64,000 bases of DNA from Dermatemys mawii (GCA_007922305.1 ML677366.1:7390404-7454403); one strand, 5' to 3'; shown: positions 36,433 to 49,135, counted from the stretch's first letter. A program made the numbers and translations. Notes: generated from the sequence alone by a model not told the origin.

Positions 36433-37035
36433 GATATGAGGTTTCTGAGCAGGGAATTTGTTTCCCTGAAAATCCATAATACTTTCAATAACAGCTCTTT
36501 AAAATACGATGGGCACATTTTCTTCTGAGTGACAACCGTATAACTGACGGTGTCACTGGCACAGCTGAAAAGCTTCAAAAGGCTTCTAAATCCTTTTGTT
36601 TAAAAACATAAAAACCATATGAGACTATTTCCCAGAACTGTTAGCACGTACACTATATCAGAGAAGGTTTTCATTTGAAGAATAAGTCTTTGACCGACCG
36701 ATGAGATGAGAAATCTATTCTAATTCACATTTTAGCACAAAGCTGTGTTTAGCAGAGTTGTGCAATTTAAATCCTTGCAAGCAATCTGCAAGTAATCTGG
36801 GAGGTTTATGTTTCTAAACCCGCCTGGGAGGAATCATCGGTGCTAGCAACAGTACTTGATATCGACACAAATAGACACCAATTATCAGCACTGAGTGTTT
36901 TGCTCTTCTGGATAAACAAGTTATCATTTGGTTATCTTTAAACAGATGCTTCCATTTCCACAATATAAGTCTCATTAATAAGAATTGTACAGAAAAATAC
37001 TCCAGGACGCTACAGAAACTATCCAGAATTAGACT

Positions 37036-37150
37036 GTAAGCACCTCGGGGAAGGGGCTGTCTTTTTGTTCTGGGTTTGTACAGCACCTAAGACAGTGGGG
37101 TCCTGACCTATGACTGAGACCCCTAGGAGCTACAGTACTACAAATAACAA
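37036..37150. repeat. Old amniote interspersed repeat
   Basis: AAGCACCTCGGGGAAGGGGC, then TTTGTACAGCACCTAAGACA and CCCCTAGGAGCTAC. The reverse-complement family recurs at 47780-47860 and 59405-59525 (GTGCTAGACACTGCACAAAC). Confidence 0.6.
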
Positions 37151-37521
37151 CTAATTATCATTCTAAAATGCTGCCCCGTCAGGGACCACTCACCCAGAAA
37201 TAGAACATTAATTGATGATCTGGTCCAGTGTGAGAATTCCTAAGGGCCCACAAGCATATGCCCAGCTATTGCTTGTCCGGCCTTGCAACAGTTTTCTCCA
37301 AGACATCTCTTTCCATTGTGTTTGTCAGACAAGTCACTACCACTCTGTTGCCCTGATCTTTTCAGCAGCAACCCTAAGTAGAGCATAAAGCATGCCACCC
37401 AAATTCCAGTGTCGACTAAGATTAGCCATCTCTCCCCTCATCTGCTGCTCGGGTTGTTTTGGTCACACATGGGATGCTCTCCTCTAACATGCTGGCTTCT
37501 TCTTTCTATTTCTGTCCGAAG

Positions 37522-37673
37522 CTGCTCTCACATACAAGTGTACAGGGGACCAGTGGACAGTGTACTGCAGGGTGATCCGTGAGAAGAACCTGTGCCAAGA
37601 CATGAGATGGTATCAACGCTGCTGCCAGACATGCAGAGACTTTTATGCAAACAAGATGCAGCAGAAGAGTTAA
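37522..37673 (+). CDS. ADAMTS16: ADAMTS16 terminal coding exon: PLAC domain and stop
   Basis: Last coding exon. Two bases complete the split Ala codon from the previous exon (phase 1), followed by 49 sense codons and TAA at 37671-37673. The acceptor is a pyrimidine-rich stretch ending CCGAAG, with A rather than the preferred C/T at -3. The product is a PLAC (protease and lacunin) domain: six cysteines in the order YKC, VYC, NLC, RCC (two) and QTC, with [14 protein letters not shown] as its core. PLAC closes the C terminus of several ADAMTS and ADAMTS-like proteins. The final residues NKMQQKS are clear of any domain; the QQKS ending reminds me of ADAMTS18, whereas the segment before it matches ADAMTS16. 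Confidence 0.9.
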
Positions 37674-38835
37674 TGAATTGGTGCTGCTTCTTAGGGTATT
37701 ACAGCTATTTCTATGTAAATCACGAACTAGTAGGTCTGAGTACTGGAATTTAATGAGTTGCTACGACGTGGTGGATTCCAAAGCATACCTAATAAGACTT
37801 GAAACTAATTCTGCAGACTGGATGTACCAAAGTAATCCACTCATCCACCTTAAAAAGAGTCATCTCAAGGAGCCAATCACGTAGAATTTTATTGTGTTTT
37901 GACATCATTACATTTTTTCATTAATGCTTTTTTACTTTAATATATTATTACCAGCCACTGGATGGCTTGCTACCATTTAAAAAAGAACAGACAAGAGATG
38001 CAAAGTGATTAAACTGACTAAAGTCATGTGTACCTCGGTGGAGGAAAGCCTCTGGCAAAAACTCAGCAAACGTGCAGACATTACTTAATGCTTCAACCTT
38101 GGCTTCCATCTGATGCTCTTAATTCCCAACAGTTAGCATGCTGTGGGGTGGGCTTGGAGGGACACACACAAATGAAATGCTTAATTTAAAAGGGGGATTT
38201 GCTATAAAAGCCTGTGAAAACCGATAGCAAAGGATGGATGTCTCTGAAACTTCTGCTCACCACAGTTTTATCCAACATTCCATTTAATGTAATTTAAAAA
38301 AAAAACTAATTGGGAATTCCTTCTCCTGTCTGGTTCTGAAAACATATCCCCCTCTCTCTTTTAAAAAAACCCCATATGTTTTCTTTTATGATGCCTTATT
38401 CTCCTCAAAGAATTTAAAGAAATGGAAGCTAATTAACCCAGGAGTAGACAGTTATTTTTAAGCCAGAACCACTTGCATGAGATGGAAGTAGCTGGAAATC
38501 ATTTAAACGTATTGGGTTTATTGCAGAGGGGTTGTTTAACCTCCTCCTTTCCAAGTTTTGGAATTCAATCTGATAATGAGACAGAATGCTATTTCTTAAG
38601 GGTATTGTGAAACCAACTAGGGTTGGCACATACCCGAAACAGAGATCAGAACAGCATTTGCAGGAAGGGTAACTTAGAGACCAAACAGATCTTCCCCTCT
38701 TTAGGATGTATACATCCTAAATCCTTTTGAGACAGAAGGGGAACAGTTAGTAGACTTTCAGGGTGAAATTCTGGACTAATTGAAGCCAAAATGGCAAAAC
38801 TCCTATTGCCTTCAGTTGGGCCAGGGTTTCACACT

Positions 38836-39099
38836 TGGGCTATGTCTACACTTGCAATGGAGCAACAAAACTTTTGTCTTTCAGAGGTGTTAAAAAAAGA
38901 CAAAAGTTTTGCTAACCATAAGCGCCAGTGTAAAGAGTGTGCCAGGCTCTCCTGCCAACAACGCAAACACCGCTCGTTGGGGGTGGATGTTTTTTGTCAG
39001 CAGGAGAGCCAACAAACAGCGGCTACATGGTGCAACTTTTAGCAGCACAGCTGTAGCGAGACAGCCATGTCGCTAAAAGCTGTGTCATGTAGCCATAGC
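38836..39099. mobile_element. TIR element (GGCTATGTCTACAC ends)
   Basis: Begins GGGCTATGTCTACACTTGC and ends ATGTAGCCATAGC. Internal inverted pairs: AAAACTTTTGTCTTT with AAAGACAAAAGTTTT, and CTCTCCTGCCAAC with GTCAGCAGGAGAG. Lies in the candidate 3' UTR. Confidence 0.65.
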
Positions 39100-39292
39100 A
39101 TCAGTCTTGTCTCCTTTTGCTTTGTTACCTGGTGTGCCTTTTATCAGGATGGTCTTGTGTAAATTATATTCTCTCATACGGGTCTAAACGTCAGACCAAA
39201 TTCTTCCCTAAGATTTAAATGGGAGCGCCACATAGGGCAGAATTTGGTTTAGTGAGTGGTACAGTCGATCAATGTGTCTCTGCCATATCTAA

Positions 39293-39585
39293 CTCAGGCT
39301 GTATCTACACTACTGCCGGGATCCATGCGCTCAGATCGATCCACCGGCAGTCGATTTTGCAGGTCTAGTGAAGACTGGCCAAATCGACAGCAGATCACTC
39401 TCCAGTCGACCCCTGTACTCTGCCCCTGACAAGAAGAGTAAGGTAAGTCCCATGTGTAGATCTCGCGGTAACTCAACCTAAGGTACATCGACTCCAGCTA
39501 CGTTAGTCACGTAGCTGGAGTTATTCACGTAGCTGGAGTTGTGTAGCATAGGTCGACTTACGTGGTAGTGTAGACATACCCTCAA
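39293..39585 (-). mobile_element. Palindrome-rich TIR element, family copy 2 (inverted)
   Basis: Reverse complement of the family at 540-835 and 62872-63160. Ends GCTGTATCTACACTAC and GTAGTGTAGACATACC. A CACGTAGCTGGAGTT segment is present twice in tandem, a local duplication not in the other copies. Confidence 0.7.
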
Positions 39586-40825
39586 ACGTGTATCTTTTCC
39601 CTTGCCAAGCCCTGCTGCCATGCAGGCTGTGGGTAAGTTACGTTCACGCTCTGTGAAATCAGCTGAGCCGTGTGGGTGAATTATAGCTTTGTACTCGCTC
39701 TAGAGGCATATTAATATTTATGATTTTGGAGACGAGCACAGAACAAACCCCAGTCCCCAGCACTAAACATTGGGAAAGTCTGGATCTGAATGTGTGCGTT
39801 GTGGTTCATGCCTCTCTCTCGTGTTGTTGCTATTATTGCTTTGCTTTAACGTGCCGAGAGATAGAGGCATTTAGTACTTAACATTTTTAAACAACATTTT
39901 CTCCCTTGTTAAGACGGTTCCGATATCCAGGAGCTCAGTGAAGTAATTTGTTATGGCTTTATTAAGGGCTGAGCTTTCAAATCTAGGCATCTAACTTCCA
40001 TCGCAGACTGGCAACTGCATATGCATCCGCATTTGCATGGGCAAACTATTTCCTTGCTTGTGCACCCAAGTGCTGGTCTGCACATACAAAGGACCATTTG
40101 TACACACAATTACCGCTCTGTAAGTGCTTGGCCCTAACAGATTTATATTCTGCATACTAGATGGTTTTTGTGTGAGAGGGAAATGCTTCTAATTTAGTGG
40201 TTGTTATACCGGTGGCTCTTTGGGTAAGTTCCTTTCAAAATCAGAATAAAACCTTTTCCTCCTACTTCTAACCTTGGGTCCAATTCAGAAGTGACATAGA
40301 TGGTTTTGTAAGTTGCCAAGTGGATAAGTCATTATAAAATGGTGTAGTTAATGCAGAAAGAGAGGTAGGGGGGAATGTAGCTGATTGAAGATCATGGTAT
40401 AAATCGACAGAGTAGGTAGATAAACAGGCAATGAAACAGTGCAAGAAGGTATCAGATCAAACAGAGAGAGCCTGCTGTATCTTAAGAATGCCTGTTAATA
40501 GCTTTTCCAGCCATACTCTCCCCATTCAGTCCCTTGACATGTAAATTACACCCCTTTACCCAAGCCTACTGACATGCACCTCACTCTGCCATTCACGGCC
40601 CCCACTGTAAAGTGATTTGCATCCCTGTTAGCGTTTGGGGTTTCCTTAAAGGGTAACATTTCGGCTCACAGTGTGGCTTGACTCTGTGAAATTCCACAGC
40701 CTAGCATGTTCTTTATGACGGCATGCTACTTGTGTTGTTTTATGCTGTCATGTGATTTACCACAAGACCCTTTCATTCTGTTTAGAGTGATAAGAAATGG
40801 ATTTCTTAAGTAGTGAGGGGTTTTT

Positions 40826-40912
40826 CACCGCCTCAAGGCTCTGATCCAGCCCCCTTTGCAGTCAATAGAAATAATCCCATTGACGTCAGTGGGGTTTTGA
40901 GCCAGGCCCCAA
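40826..40912. repeat. Fold-back repeat
   Basis: CTGATCCAGCCCCCTTTGCA and TTTTGAGCCAGGCCCC flank a CCCATTGACGTCAGTGGGG hairpin. Confidence 0.5.
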
Positions 40913-42690
40913 GTTTGCATCCATATAATAGGGCATGATTCTGCTGGTTTCTTTTGACTGTCTGAGCAAAAATGCTATTTATTTCTGAGCAGAAATCTTC
41001 TTACATTAAAAACAGGGCCCCATCTGTATTACTTGATCTCCTGATGACCCTAAATCCCATCCCATTTTGTAATGGCCAAAAACATCAACAAAAATGTTTA
41101 ATTCTGCACTTTTGCTTTGTATCATTTTATAGACACTTTTGCTATGAATTTACAGCTACGCTCTGTCCTCAATTACTACATACCAGTGGGAAAAAAAGCT
41201 GTTTATTTCAGTGTAGCCATGACGATGATTTTTTTTTTTTGTTCACAAGAGATTGATGCTCTTTGATTACAGTGGTGGTATTTCCATATTGTAAACAATA
41301 CTCTGTACTGTTACTAAAGTACTGTACATTTCTAGTTGCACAATTGTGTTACTGAGTGTAGATTCTCACTATCTTATGTATGGTGCTATTTTTGTGTTGT
41401 TGGTGGAAAAGAAATCTTAGCAGTTGATTATTGCTTGATTGTTTTATTATAATACAGGGATATACCCTCCATGGCAATAATATCATTTAAGGTGCTCATT
41501 ACAGAGTGAAATGTATATATTTTTCCATTAGTTAATTTACATATGTACTGTATCCATGGTAAAAAAAAAAATTGTGCTGGCTATAAATAGAAGAAAAAAA
41601 ACAGTCAAGCAGAATGGAACTAGTTGTAAATGAGAATCAAAAAGAGAGGATTGTTCCACTCTGAAACAGATTGAATAGGTTTAATAGTAAATTAATTTTT
41701 TCCATAACAATCTTATAAGGTTTATGAACTTGAAAAAATGCAAAGCAAAACCAAACAGCTAACTGTGAAAATAAAGTAGTAGTAAGTCTGTAAGTAATAC
41801 ATGGTGCATCTGTCTAATACTTGACTGAGACTTGGATTCAGATGAGTCCAGGGCCCACCATTGACATCTGTGGTAGGTGTAAAAGGTCATTTGTCAGTGA
41901 AATACTGGCAGCTCGGGGTTCCCAGCGTGCTAACAAATCATGAGCTGATGGGTCTCGTCCCAGTGTGGTTGCAAAATAACATAAAGGGAATGTTAATATG
42001 TAGCTAATGCCAAGTGAGTTCTTTAGTCTGTGACACTCAACAGCAGAAAATGCCTGGCTGGAAAAACTGATCTAGGCTCCATTTGGGGTAAGCTGCATTA
42101 GTTTTCGGAGGATAAAATTTTTGCATTGGTGGGAAGGGGGTTTTATAAGTGCATTTCAGAGAGTTTTCTTTCAATGTATATTAGAATCAAGGTGAAGTGG
42201 CAGCCACACTGTATGTTTAATGGTAGCTGCCATACAGACACAGCCTTATGATGAAGGTAGCTGAGCATGTGGAAATTATATTGACGTAAAAATTATCCCA
42301 TCCATTTGAAAGGTATCTACATAATTTAGCTGCACACTTCCTTGGTGTGAATAAACTGAAGTATTCAAAGCTGAGTGGTTTTGGGTGTGTTTGTTGTAGG
42401 CACAAGCAACAACCCATGTGCTTTTTAATTGGATAGAAGAAATGCACAACCCCACAAACGAGATACAATAAAAGATGTAGCAAGTATTTATGAAAGGAAG
42501 TGAAAACCCCTCAAAATAAACTATCCCAAGCAAAGTTCCTCAGGCCAAACTCTCTTCTCATTTTCATTTATGCTTACTTCCCCTCCCCCTGCCGCTCTTG
42601 GGCAGTGTACAGCCATTTTCTGTCCCCTGACTACTTAAACTTCTTTCTTTACATTTTTTAAACCTGCCAGAGCCTCTTCCATATTCATAT

Positions 42691-43095
42691 ATTTTGTAAG
42701 GCCAGAAGGGACCATTAGATCATCTTGTCTGACTTCCTGTATAACACAGAATTTCACCCCACTATCCCTGTATTGAGCCCAATAACTTATGTTTGGCTAA
42801 AGCATGTTCCAGAAAGACATCCAGTCTGGATCTGAAGATAAAAGATGGAAAATCCACCAGCTCCCTTGGTAGTCTGTTCCAGTGGTTAATCACCCTCACT
42901 GATAAACACTTTGTGCCTTATTTCTAATTAGAATTCATCAAGCTTTAATTTCTAATCCTGTTATGCCTTTCTCCTCTAGATTATACAGTCCATTAGTATT
43001 GGACGTAATCTCCCTGTGAAGGTATTTATGCACCATAATCAGTCACCTCTCAATCTTCTTTTTGATAAACTGAGCAGACTGCGTAGCAACTGTAT
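42691..43095 (-). mobile_element. CR1 LINE 3' fragment
   Basis: Minus-strand CR1 3' part with the 3' terminus at the left: GGCCAGAAGGGACCATTAGA, AAGACATCCAGTCTGGATCT and CTCACTGATAAACACTTTGT. Same segment as 2690-3188, of different age. Confidence 0.8.
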
Positions 43096-45419
43096 TCCTT
43101 CTAAAGACCTTGACGATGGCATCCATTAAATTCACATTCCAGAATTCAAATTCTGCAAGAAAGGGACATTTAATTTTGGCTGGTTATTTAGATGCTGTAT
43201 TAGAAACAATGTTTTTACATTCATATATATTTGGAGGTTCAAATACTTATCTGTATGACATTATGACTTTGCCCCCAGCTTTGCCATTCTTGCCATGGTT
43301 GCGTTGGAAATATGGTCACTGGGAAATGGACTGACACCAGACTTGCAGGTCAGGACTCCTGAATTCTGTTTAGTCTGAGGCAAGTCACTTCACCTGTATG
43401 TATCTCAGTTTTCTAGACCAATGGATTTATAATATTTAGCAGTTTCCTGGGGGTATTGTGAGGAGTAATTAATGAGTGTTTAAAAGATACAAAGATGGCC
43501 ATTATGATTCATACCCTAAGAGTGTTAGTTTGGTGAGAGACCCATGAAAGGAGCCACATGTGGAGATGAAGAGCTGTTAAGATGAGAATTTCCTTTGCAA
43601 GAGACGATTCCAAACTGTCCAAGGGGAAATGTGGATCTCTTCAGACATAACAGGACCTGAAAGACTGCCATCAGCATGGAGAGATCGCTCATTCCACCGC
43701 ACAGCTGGCTTAGGAGACTTGGCAGCAACACTCATGTAAGAAGCCATCTCCTGACTGGTCACACCCTGGTCCATTGGAACTCAGTCATGGCACAGAGGCA
43801 ACATTAAAGAGGGCTGGGGAGTAAGGGAGATGGGACAATCAGCTTACAGGTGATTCTCTAAGGCAGCTCTGGTTTTGCCCTGGGGGAGAGCTTTCTCCCA
43901 CTTACCCGCCAGCTGGAGGCCAGTTGTTTCAATAGCAGTTGTTTTACAGAGACAAGGAAATAAAGAAGTTGCAGAGAAGTTGTGTCCCCTTTACTGTGCC
44001 AGAATATGGAAACCAGAAAGGACCTCATTGTTCAGGCTGTCAGCTGGAGTGGTTTTTTCCCCTGGCTTAGATCCCACCGTTTATCCAGGTCAGTATGTTG
44101 TAGATCAGGTGAAACAGTCCTTTGAAATGTATAGACACCCTAGCGCGCACACAGAGCCGCCATCCAACATGTGTGATCATTTTTTGGCTTGTCATCGCTC
44201 TAAAGACAATAGCTTCTTTTCATATTCAAACTTGATTCTTCCATGTGTCCCTTGTCAAGGGCAAAGCTACTGTAGCTGGAAGTAGTGCACTGCTAGAATT
44301 CTAAAACGGTGACAATTCTGCTCCCAAACCTATTTCCAGACATTAGCATGTGTAACGTTAATGACAGGGCTAGACTGTCTTTGCCATTTGCTAATCTCAC
44401 ACCTAACACTTCTTTCATTAATGGTGATTCCTCAGTACCAAGCTTCCTATTCTATGAGGTGTCTTAGGAGGTATCAGTTAAGACCACCTTCTGTGATAGC
44501 TATAAAACAGCAGTGAAATTCTACAGACTCTGTCCAGAGGTTGCTATATATTAACACATCATCAGATCGTGTATTGCACAGTCGACATATGATTGTAATT
44601 GTTGACCTATTTAAATGTTGCTGAAACCCCTACTAAGCCCAAAGACATTATATTAAGTTGGGATATGGTAAAAGGTGGAAGGGTGTAGTGAATGCTGTAA
44701 TAGCTTTGGCTTCAAATGTTCATGGTATTTGCCAATATCTCTTCTATAAATCCAATAGGCTTATGCATTTTTTGCAAGTAAGAATTTGCTGTTTTTCTCT
44801 ACTTGTATCCCTGATATCCAAACAAACGACTGGGTGATTTAGAAACCATCCTTTGCTCTTTCATTGTTGTCTCAGCTTTCCCTTTTAAAAGTCCTTAGTT
44901 GAGTTCATCGGGACAGGTGGAGCCAAACTGCTTAAATGCTCTGATGTGACAATACCAAGAGTAAAGCATAATGTCTGCTCAGCTGTTTGGAACTCAACTC
45001 TCCCTCCTCAGATTCCACCTGCTTCCTCCGCTCACCCTTAAGTCCTGATGCTCGTTGTCAGCGTTGGCTGCGTCTTAAGTCCTGACAGCAAACTATCTTG
45101 ACCCTATTTATTAAATGGTTTCTCTGGAAGGGAATTCCTTTCCAATAAGTTAGATATATGGAACACCTTCTCCTCTTTTCAACTCCAGATGCTACCAAGA
45201 ATGTTACTGGCTGGGGTCCTCTTCTCTGGTGGAGTAAGAATCACTTTTTCCTTCATATATCCGAAGAACACAATGTAGCCCTTTGGGAATAACTTTTTCC
45301 CCCTGGTTTTAGTGAGAATCTGTGGACATGGATACAAAAGCCAACACTGTGTAAAATCCATGGTAGATAACAAAAGACAGGATTATTTGACTGCGGTCAC
45401 CCTGTAAGGGAAGAAATCC

Positions 45420-46372
45420 AATGGTGACATGAAATTTTAAGGCTGAGACTGGATTTTTGGATCACTTGTATACCCGAGTATGTGTTGCACAGAACTGGGA
45501 CCTTGTTTTTCAATGATCTTCTAAAGTTTGCAGATGATACAAAATGATTCAAAATAGTTAAGTCCAAAGATGACCCTGAAGTATTACAGGGGGATCTCAC
45601 CAAACTGGGTGACTGGACAACAAAATAGCAGATGAAATTTGACAATTGCAAAGTAATACACATTGGAAAAAATAATCCTAACTATGCGTATGTAATGATG
45701 GGCTCTAAAATAGAAAAGAAAAATCTTGGAGTTACTGTGGGATAGTTCTCTGAAAACTTCAACTCAATGCACAGAAGTGGTCAAAAGGGCTATCAGAATG
45801 TTAGGAGCTATTAGGAAAGGGATAGAAAATAAGACAGAAAATATCATAATGCCACTATATTAATCCATGTTGTACTCACCCCTTAAATACTGTGTCCATC
45901 TCAAATTTGGTTGACCCATCTCAAAAAGGATATAGTGGACCTGGAAAAGTTTCAGAGAAGAGCAACAAAGATGATCAAGTAGAGAACAGCTTCCTTACAA
46001 GGAGAGACTAAAAACATTAGGGCTGTTCATCTTAGAAAAAAAACAACTAAGGGGGGATATGATAGATGTGGAATGGTGTGGAAAAAATGAATAGAGGTGT
46101 TATTTACCCTTTCCCACAATACAAAAAGCAGAGGTCACCCAATGAAATTAATAGGCAAAGGTATAATTCACACAAGAGGAATTACTTTTTCACATAACAC
46201 ACAATTAACTTGTGGAACTCACTGCCATAGGATGTTTTAATGACCAAAATGGAGGTTCAAAAAAGTTCATGGAGGATAAGTCCATTAATGGCTGAAGCTG
46301 TCACTGTCAGAGACTGGATGCTGGGCTAGAGGGACTATTGGTCTGATCCAGCATGGCAGTTTTTATATTCTT
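45420..46372 (+). mobile_element. CR1 LINE with reverse-transcriptase remnant
   Basis: 5'-truncated CR1 of about 950 bp reaching the 3' end (GTCTGATCCAGCATGGCAG, then TATATTCTTA). TTTGCAGATGATACA at 45527-45541 encodes FADDT, the catalytic motif of LINE reverse transcriptases. In that frame stops follow at 45545-45547 (TGA) and 45626-45628 (TAG), so it is dead. No ORF1 or endonuclease. Confidence 0.85.
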
Positions 46373-47117
46373 AAACTACCATTTCTATGGGTGGAGCAGT
46401 CTGTGTTTCAATCAATTGCAAGTCAGGACAGTTCTTGTAGTCTCTTACCATGAGCGTGGCTTAATAAGCTCAGGCAATTTTCAGTCAGGCCAGGAATCAG
46501 TAGTAGTCCATCTCACTGTCCAAATGACACGCACCTGGCAAAAGGCTGATTGTGTGAGCTGCTAATCTACAGAATTTAGATTCCAGACCTATTCATCACT
46601 CTGCTGGCTCCTCTCCCATCCTTCTGTCTGTTACTAGAACCAGTTGGTCATTCTTATTATTGTCTTGTACAGTGTTCACTTTGGAACCCTTTTGTCTCTC
46701 TTTAATTGGATGCTTCTAAGAGGGGAAGAGAGGACCCTTCAAGATACAGAAACACTCTCTTTTTCTACCCCATGCCCCCATGTTGCCACATTATGGCCAT
46801 CCCACTCTGCAGGCAATTCTCACACCTGCCTCTCCAGAAATGAACATGTCCCCTGAAGGGGAAGACATGCCGGGGTATTGTGTTTAGTTACCATGTCTCA
46901 TGAATTGAAATCTAGGTTTTTAAAATACCTTGTCAAGCAAGAGCTCACTAATTGTCAATGTATTTTTCCACATAGAAGTTTGTTTCCTTCCTTAGAAATG
47001 TTCCTAGTCCGCCATAGCAGAAGAGCTGAATACTCTCCAGTGGGGATGAGAAATGCTCTTATTTTGCCTGACTTCGAACCTAAGCAGACAACCTGGTTAT
47101 CAAAGTTTGACTCAGAC

Positions 47118-47241
47118 TAGGGTGACCAGCTGTACTGATCTGATAGGGAGAGTCCCGATTTTGGGATCTTTTTCTTATATAGGCTGCTATTACTCCCCAC
47201 CCCTTGTCCCAGTTTTTCACATTTGCTGCCTGGCCACCATA
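47118..47241. mobile_element. hAT-type element (124 bp)
   Basis: Termini TAGGGTGACCAG and CTGGCCACCATA; flanks ACTCAGAC (47110-47117) and ACTCAGGC (47242-47249) agree at 7 of 8 bases. Confidence 0.85.
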
Positions 47242-47860
47242 ACTCAGGCTCAAGTGCTGGTGGCTTCATGTTCTGTTCAGGAGAGACTGTGAAGTAGCAA
47301 GAGGCAGAGAGAATAATGTGATTGAATCAGTAAATGCCCTGTAGAATAATCCTCATAATAGTGATGCTTAAAATGACAGTATTCTGGATTTATGTAACTG
47401 AGGCAGTAAGAGGGGGGTTGCAAACCAACACAAGATTTGCAAACCCCAGAAGAGTAGCTGGAGAACACCTCCAACACGGTGAGACTTGCCTGGCTCTCAG
47501 CTCCAGGAGACATCCCTTTCGTGCTACAGGAGCTGAAAAGAATGCAGAGACACCTCCTTGTGCTAGATTTATTGTAGTGTTAGAGCAGTTGTGTCTGCCC
47601 AGTGGTGGCCAGACACTCAAACAGACTTTGACAATTAGCAGAGGCCTGCGTCTGATGTGTGTCCTGTGTATTTCCACAGCAGAGACTCCGACAGGACCCA
47701 TCAATGCCTGCACAGTCTTGCTGGTATGTGTCTCCACTGTCTATTAGGATTGCTTCATGCGTACATGGTAGTAGCACTTAGAAGCTACTCAGGATTGCCC
47801 TAGGCACTGTGCAGACATGTACTGAGACATAGTCCCTGACCCAGAGAGTTTACAATCAAA

Positions 47861-48640
47861 GGGCATATCTACACTGCAAAGAAAACCCACAGCACTGAAT
47901 TGGAGACCCCCATGTCAATTGTCTTAGGCTGCGGGGCTAAAGGTAGACGGTCCCACTTGCAGGGCCGTCCCTAGTTATTCTGGGGCCCTACGCAGCCCAC
48001 CTTGGGGGAGGGGGTCAGGCCTCTGCGGGGGAAGAGCAGGAGGGCTGGGCCCAGGCCTCCATGGGAGGGAGAGCAGGGAGGCTAGCCCCAGGCCTCTGTG
48101 GGGGAGGGGCGAGTGAGGCGGGGCTAGCCCCAGGCCTGTGTGGGGAAGAGAGCAAACCCCAGGCCTCAATGTGGGGGATGTGGCTGGGTTGGGAAGCAGA
48201 GGGCAACCACCCCTTAGTACTCACTGGTAGCTTGGCTGGGGCTGGGTCACTGCACTTCCCACCCCTGATGAGTGCAGGCCCGGCCCTGCTGCAGAGCTCA
48301 GGGGAGTGGGGGAAGAGCAGGGGCAGAGGCAGGGGCCATGAGGAAGAGGCAGGGCAGGGGCTGGAGCAGCAAGCAGCTGTGCAGGGCATCAGGAAATGTG
48401 GTGCCCCAAATTTCCTGGTGCCCTGTGCAGCGGTGTACTTTGTGTATGGGTAAAGATGGCCCTGCCCACTTGGGCTGGAGCCCGAGCTCCAAGACCCTCC
48501 TGCTCTCTGAGTTTCAGAGCCTGGGCTCCAGCCCAACCCTGAATATCTGCACGGCTGTTTTTAACCCCGCAGCCCGAGACTCCGCCCCGTGGGCTTTTTC
48601 TTCTCTTCATAGGCTACATCTACGCAGCCAAGTAACGTGC
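47861..48640. mobile_element. TIR element split by a nested insertion
   Basis: Left part from GGGCATATCTACACTGCA to 47959; right part from 48465 through GGGCTCCAGCCC and CCCGCAGCCCGA to a TACATCTACGCAGCC end. The two halves were adjacent before the 505-bp insertion. The right boundary is approximate. Confidence 0.6.
47960..48464. mobile_element. hAT-type element nested in another element
   Basis: Termini CAGGGCCGTCCCTAG and GTAAAGATGGCCCTG with identical 8-bp flanks CCCACTTG (47952-47959 and 48465-48472). Very G-rich interior. Open frames up to 173 codons on the minus strand reflect base composition. Confidence 0.9.
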
Positions 48641-49135
48641 ACAGGGTCTGAGGGAAGGGATACGGTTGACCATCTGAACAGGTTTTGTGACACACACACA
48701 TTTTTCCTGTTGTGGTAAGTAAAGAATAAAATCCACAGGGATCCTACCTGGGTGGATCCGATTGCAGAACCCCAGGGCTCTTACATTGTAAGCTCCTGAC
48801 AGCACCACATAAATTTACAATGCAGCATAAGTGATTTTTAATAACAACATAGAAACCATGCCCATCTGGATGGCTGGGTTTGTTCCAGCAAAAAGCATTC
48901 GCTGTACAATGATCAGTGACAGTCTGCTAAGAAGTCACTATATCAAATTAATTATGACATGATGGTAAAAAAAATCCAGAAGACAGCCAGAGAAACCACT
49001 GTGAATATTATACATGTAGTAAAAAAAAAAAAAAGGAATTGTTAGCAGCACCTTCACTGAGGTTATAAAACATTGCAACCAGAGAGAAGGCCAGTCCACT
49101 AAAACCATTCAAGTCAAAACTAGGTGACTCTTTTT

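Larger units (their letters stand above)
34254..37521 (+). other. ADAMTS16 last intron (phase 1)
   Basis: GT-AG intron of 3,268 bases between the last TSR exon and the PLAC exon. It contains a 793-bp hAT-type element at 35640-36432 and an old interspersed repeat at 37036-37150. Nothing is recognised at 34.3-35.6 kb or 36.45-37.0 kb. Confidence 0.85.
37674..41795 (+). other. Candidate ADAMTS16 3' UTR
   Basis: The stretch after the stop contains AT-rich sequence with candidate polyadenylation signals: ATTAAA at 38008-38013, AATAAA at 40245-40250, ATTAAA at 41005-41010 and AATAAA at 41770-41775. The segment 40.95-41.8 kb has the low-complexity AT-rich look of a distal UTR, which is why I extend to the last signal. 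Two repeat elements (38836-39099 and 39293-39585) lie inside, so the mature UTR may be shorter and end at the first signals. No reading frame of interest. The end point is a guess. Confidence 0.3.

Noticed and set aside
9729..37673. ADAMTS18 rather than ADAMTS16
   Set aside because: From memory ADAMTS18 differs at several positions where these exons match ADAMTS16, such as the Tyr and Thr of TYKCT and the CQTC ending. The tail is ADAMTS18-like, so the alternative is kept in mind but not preferred.
48015..48536. A 173-codon open frame on the minus strand
   Set aside because: It lies almost wholly in the G-rich interior of a nested hAT-type element; the Pro/Ala/Ser-rich product is a base-composition artefact.
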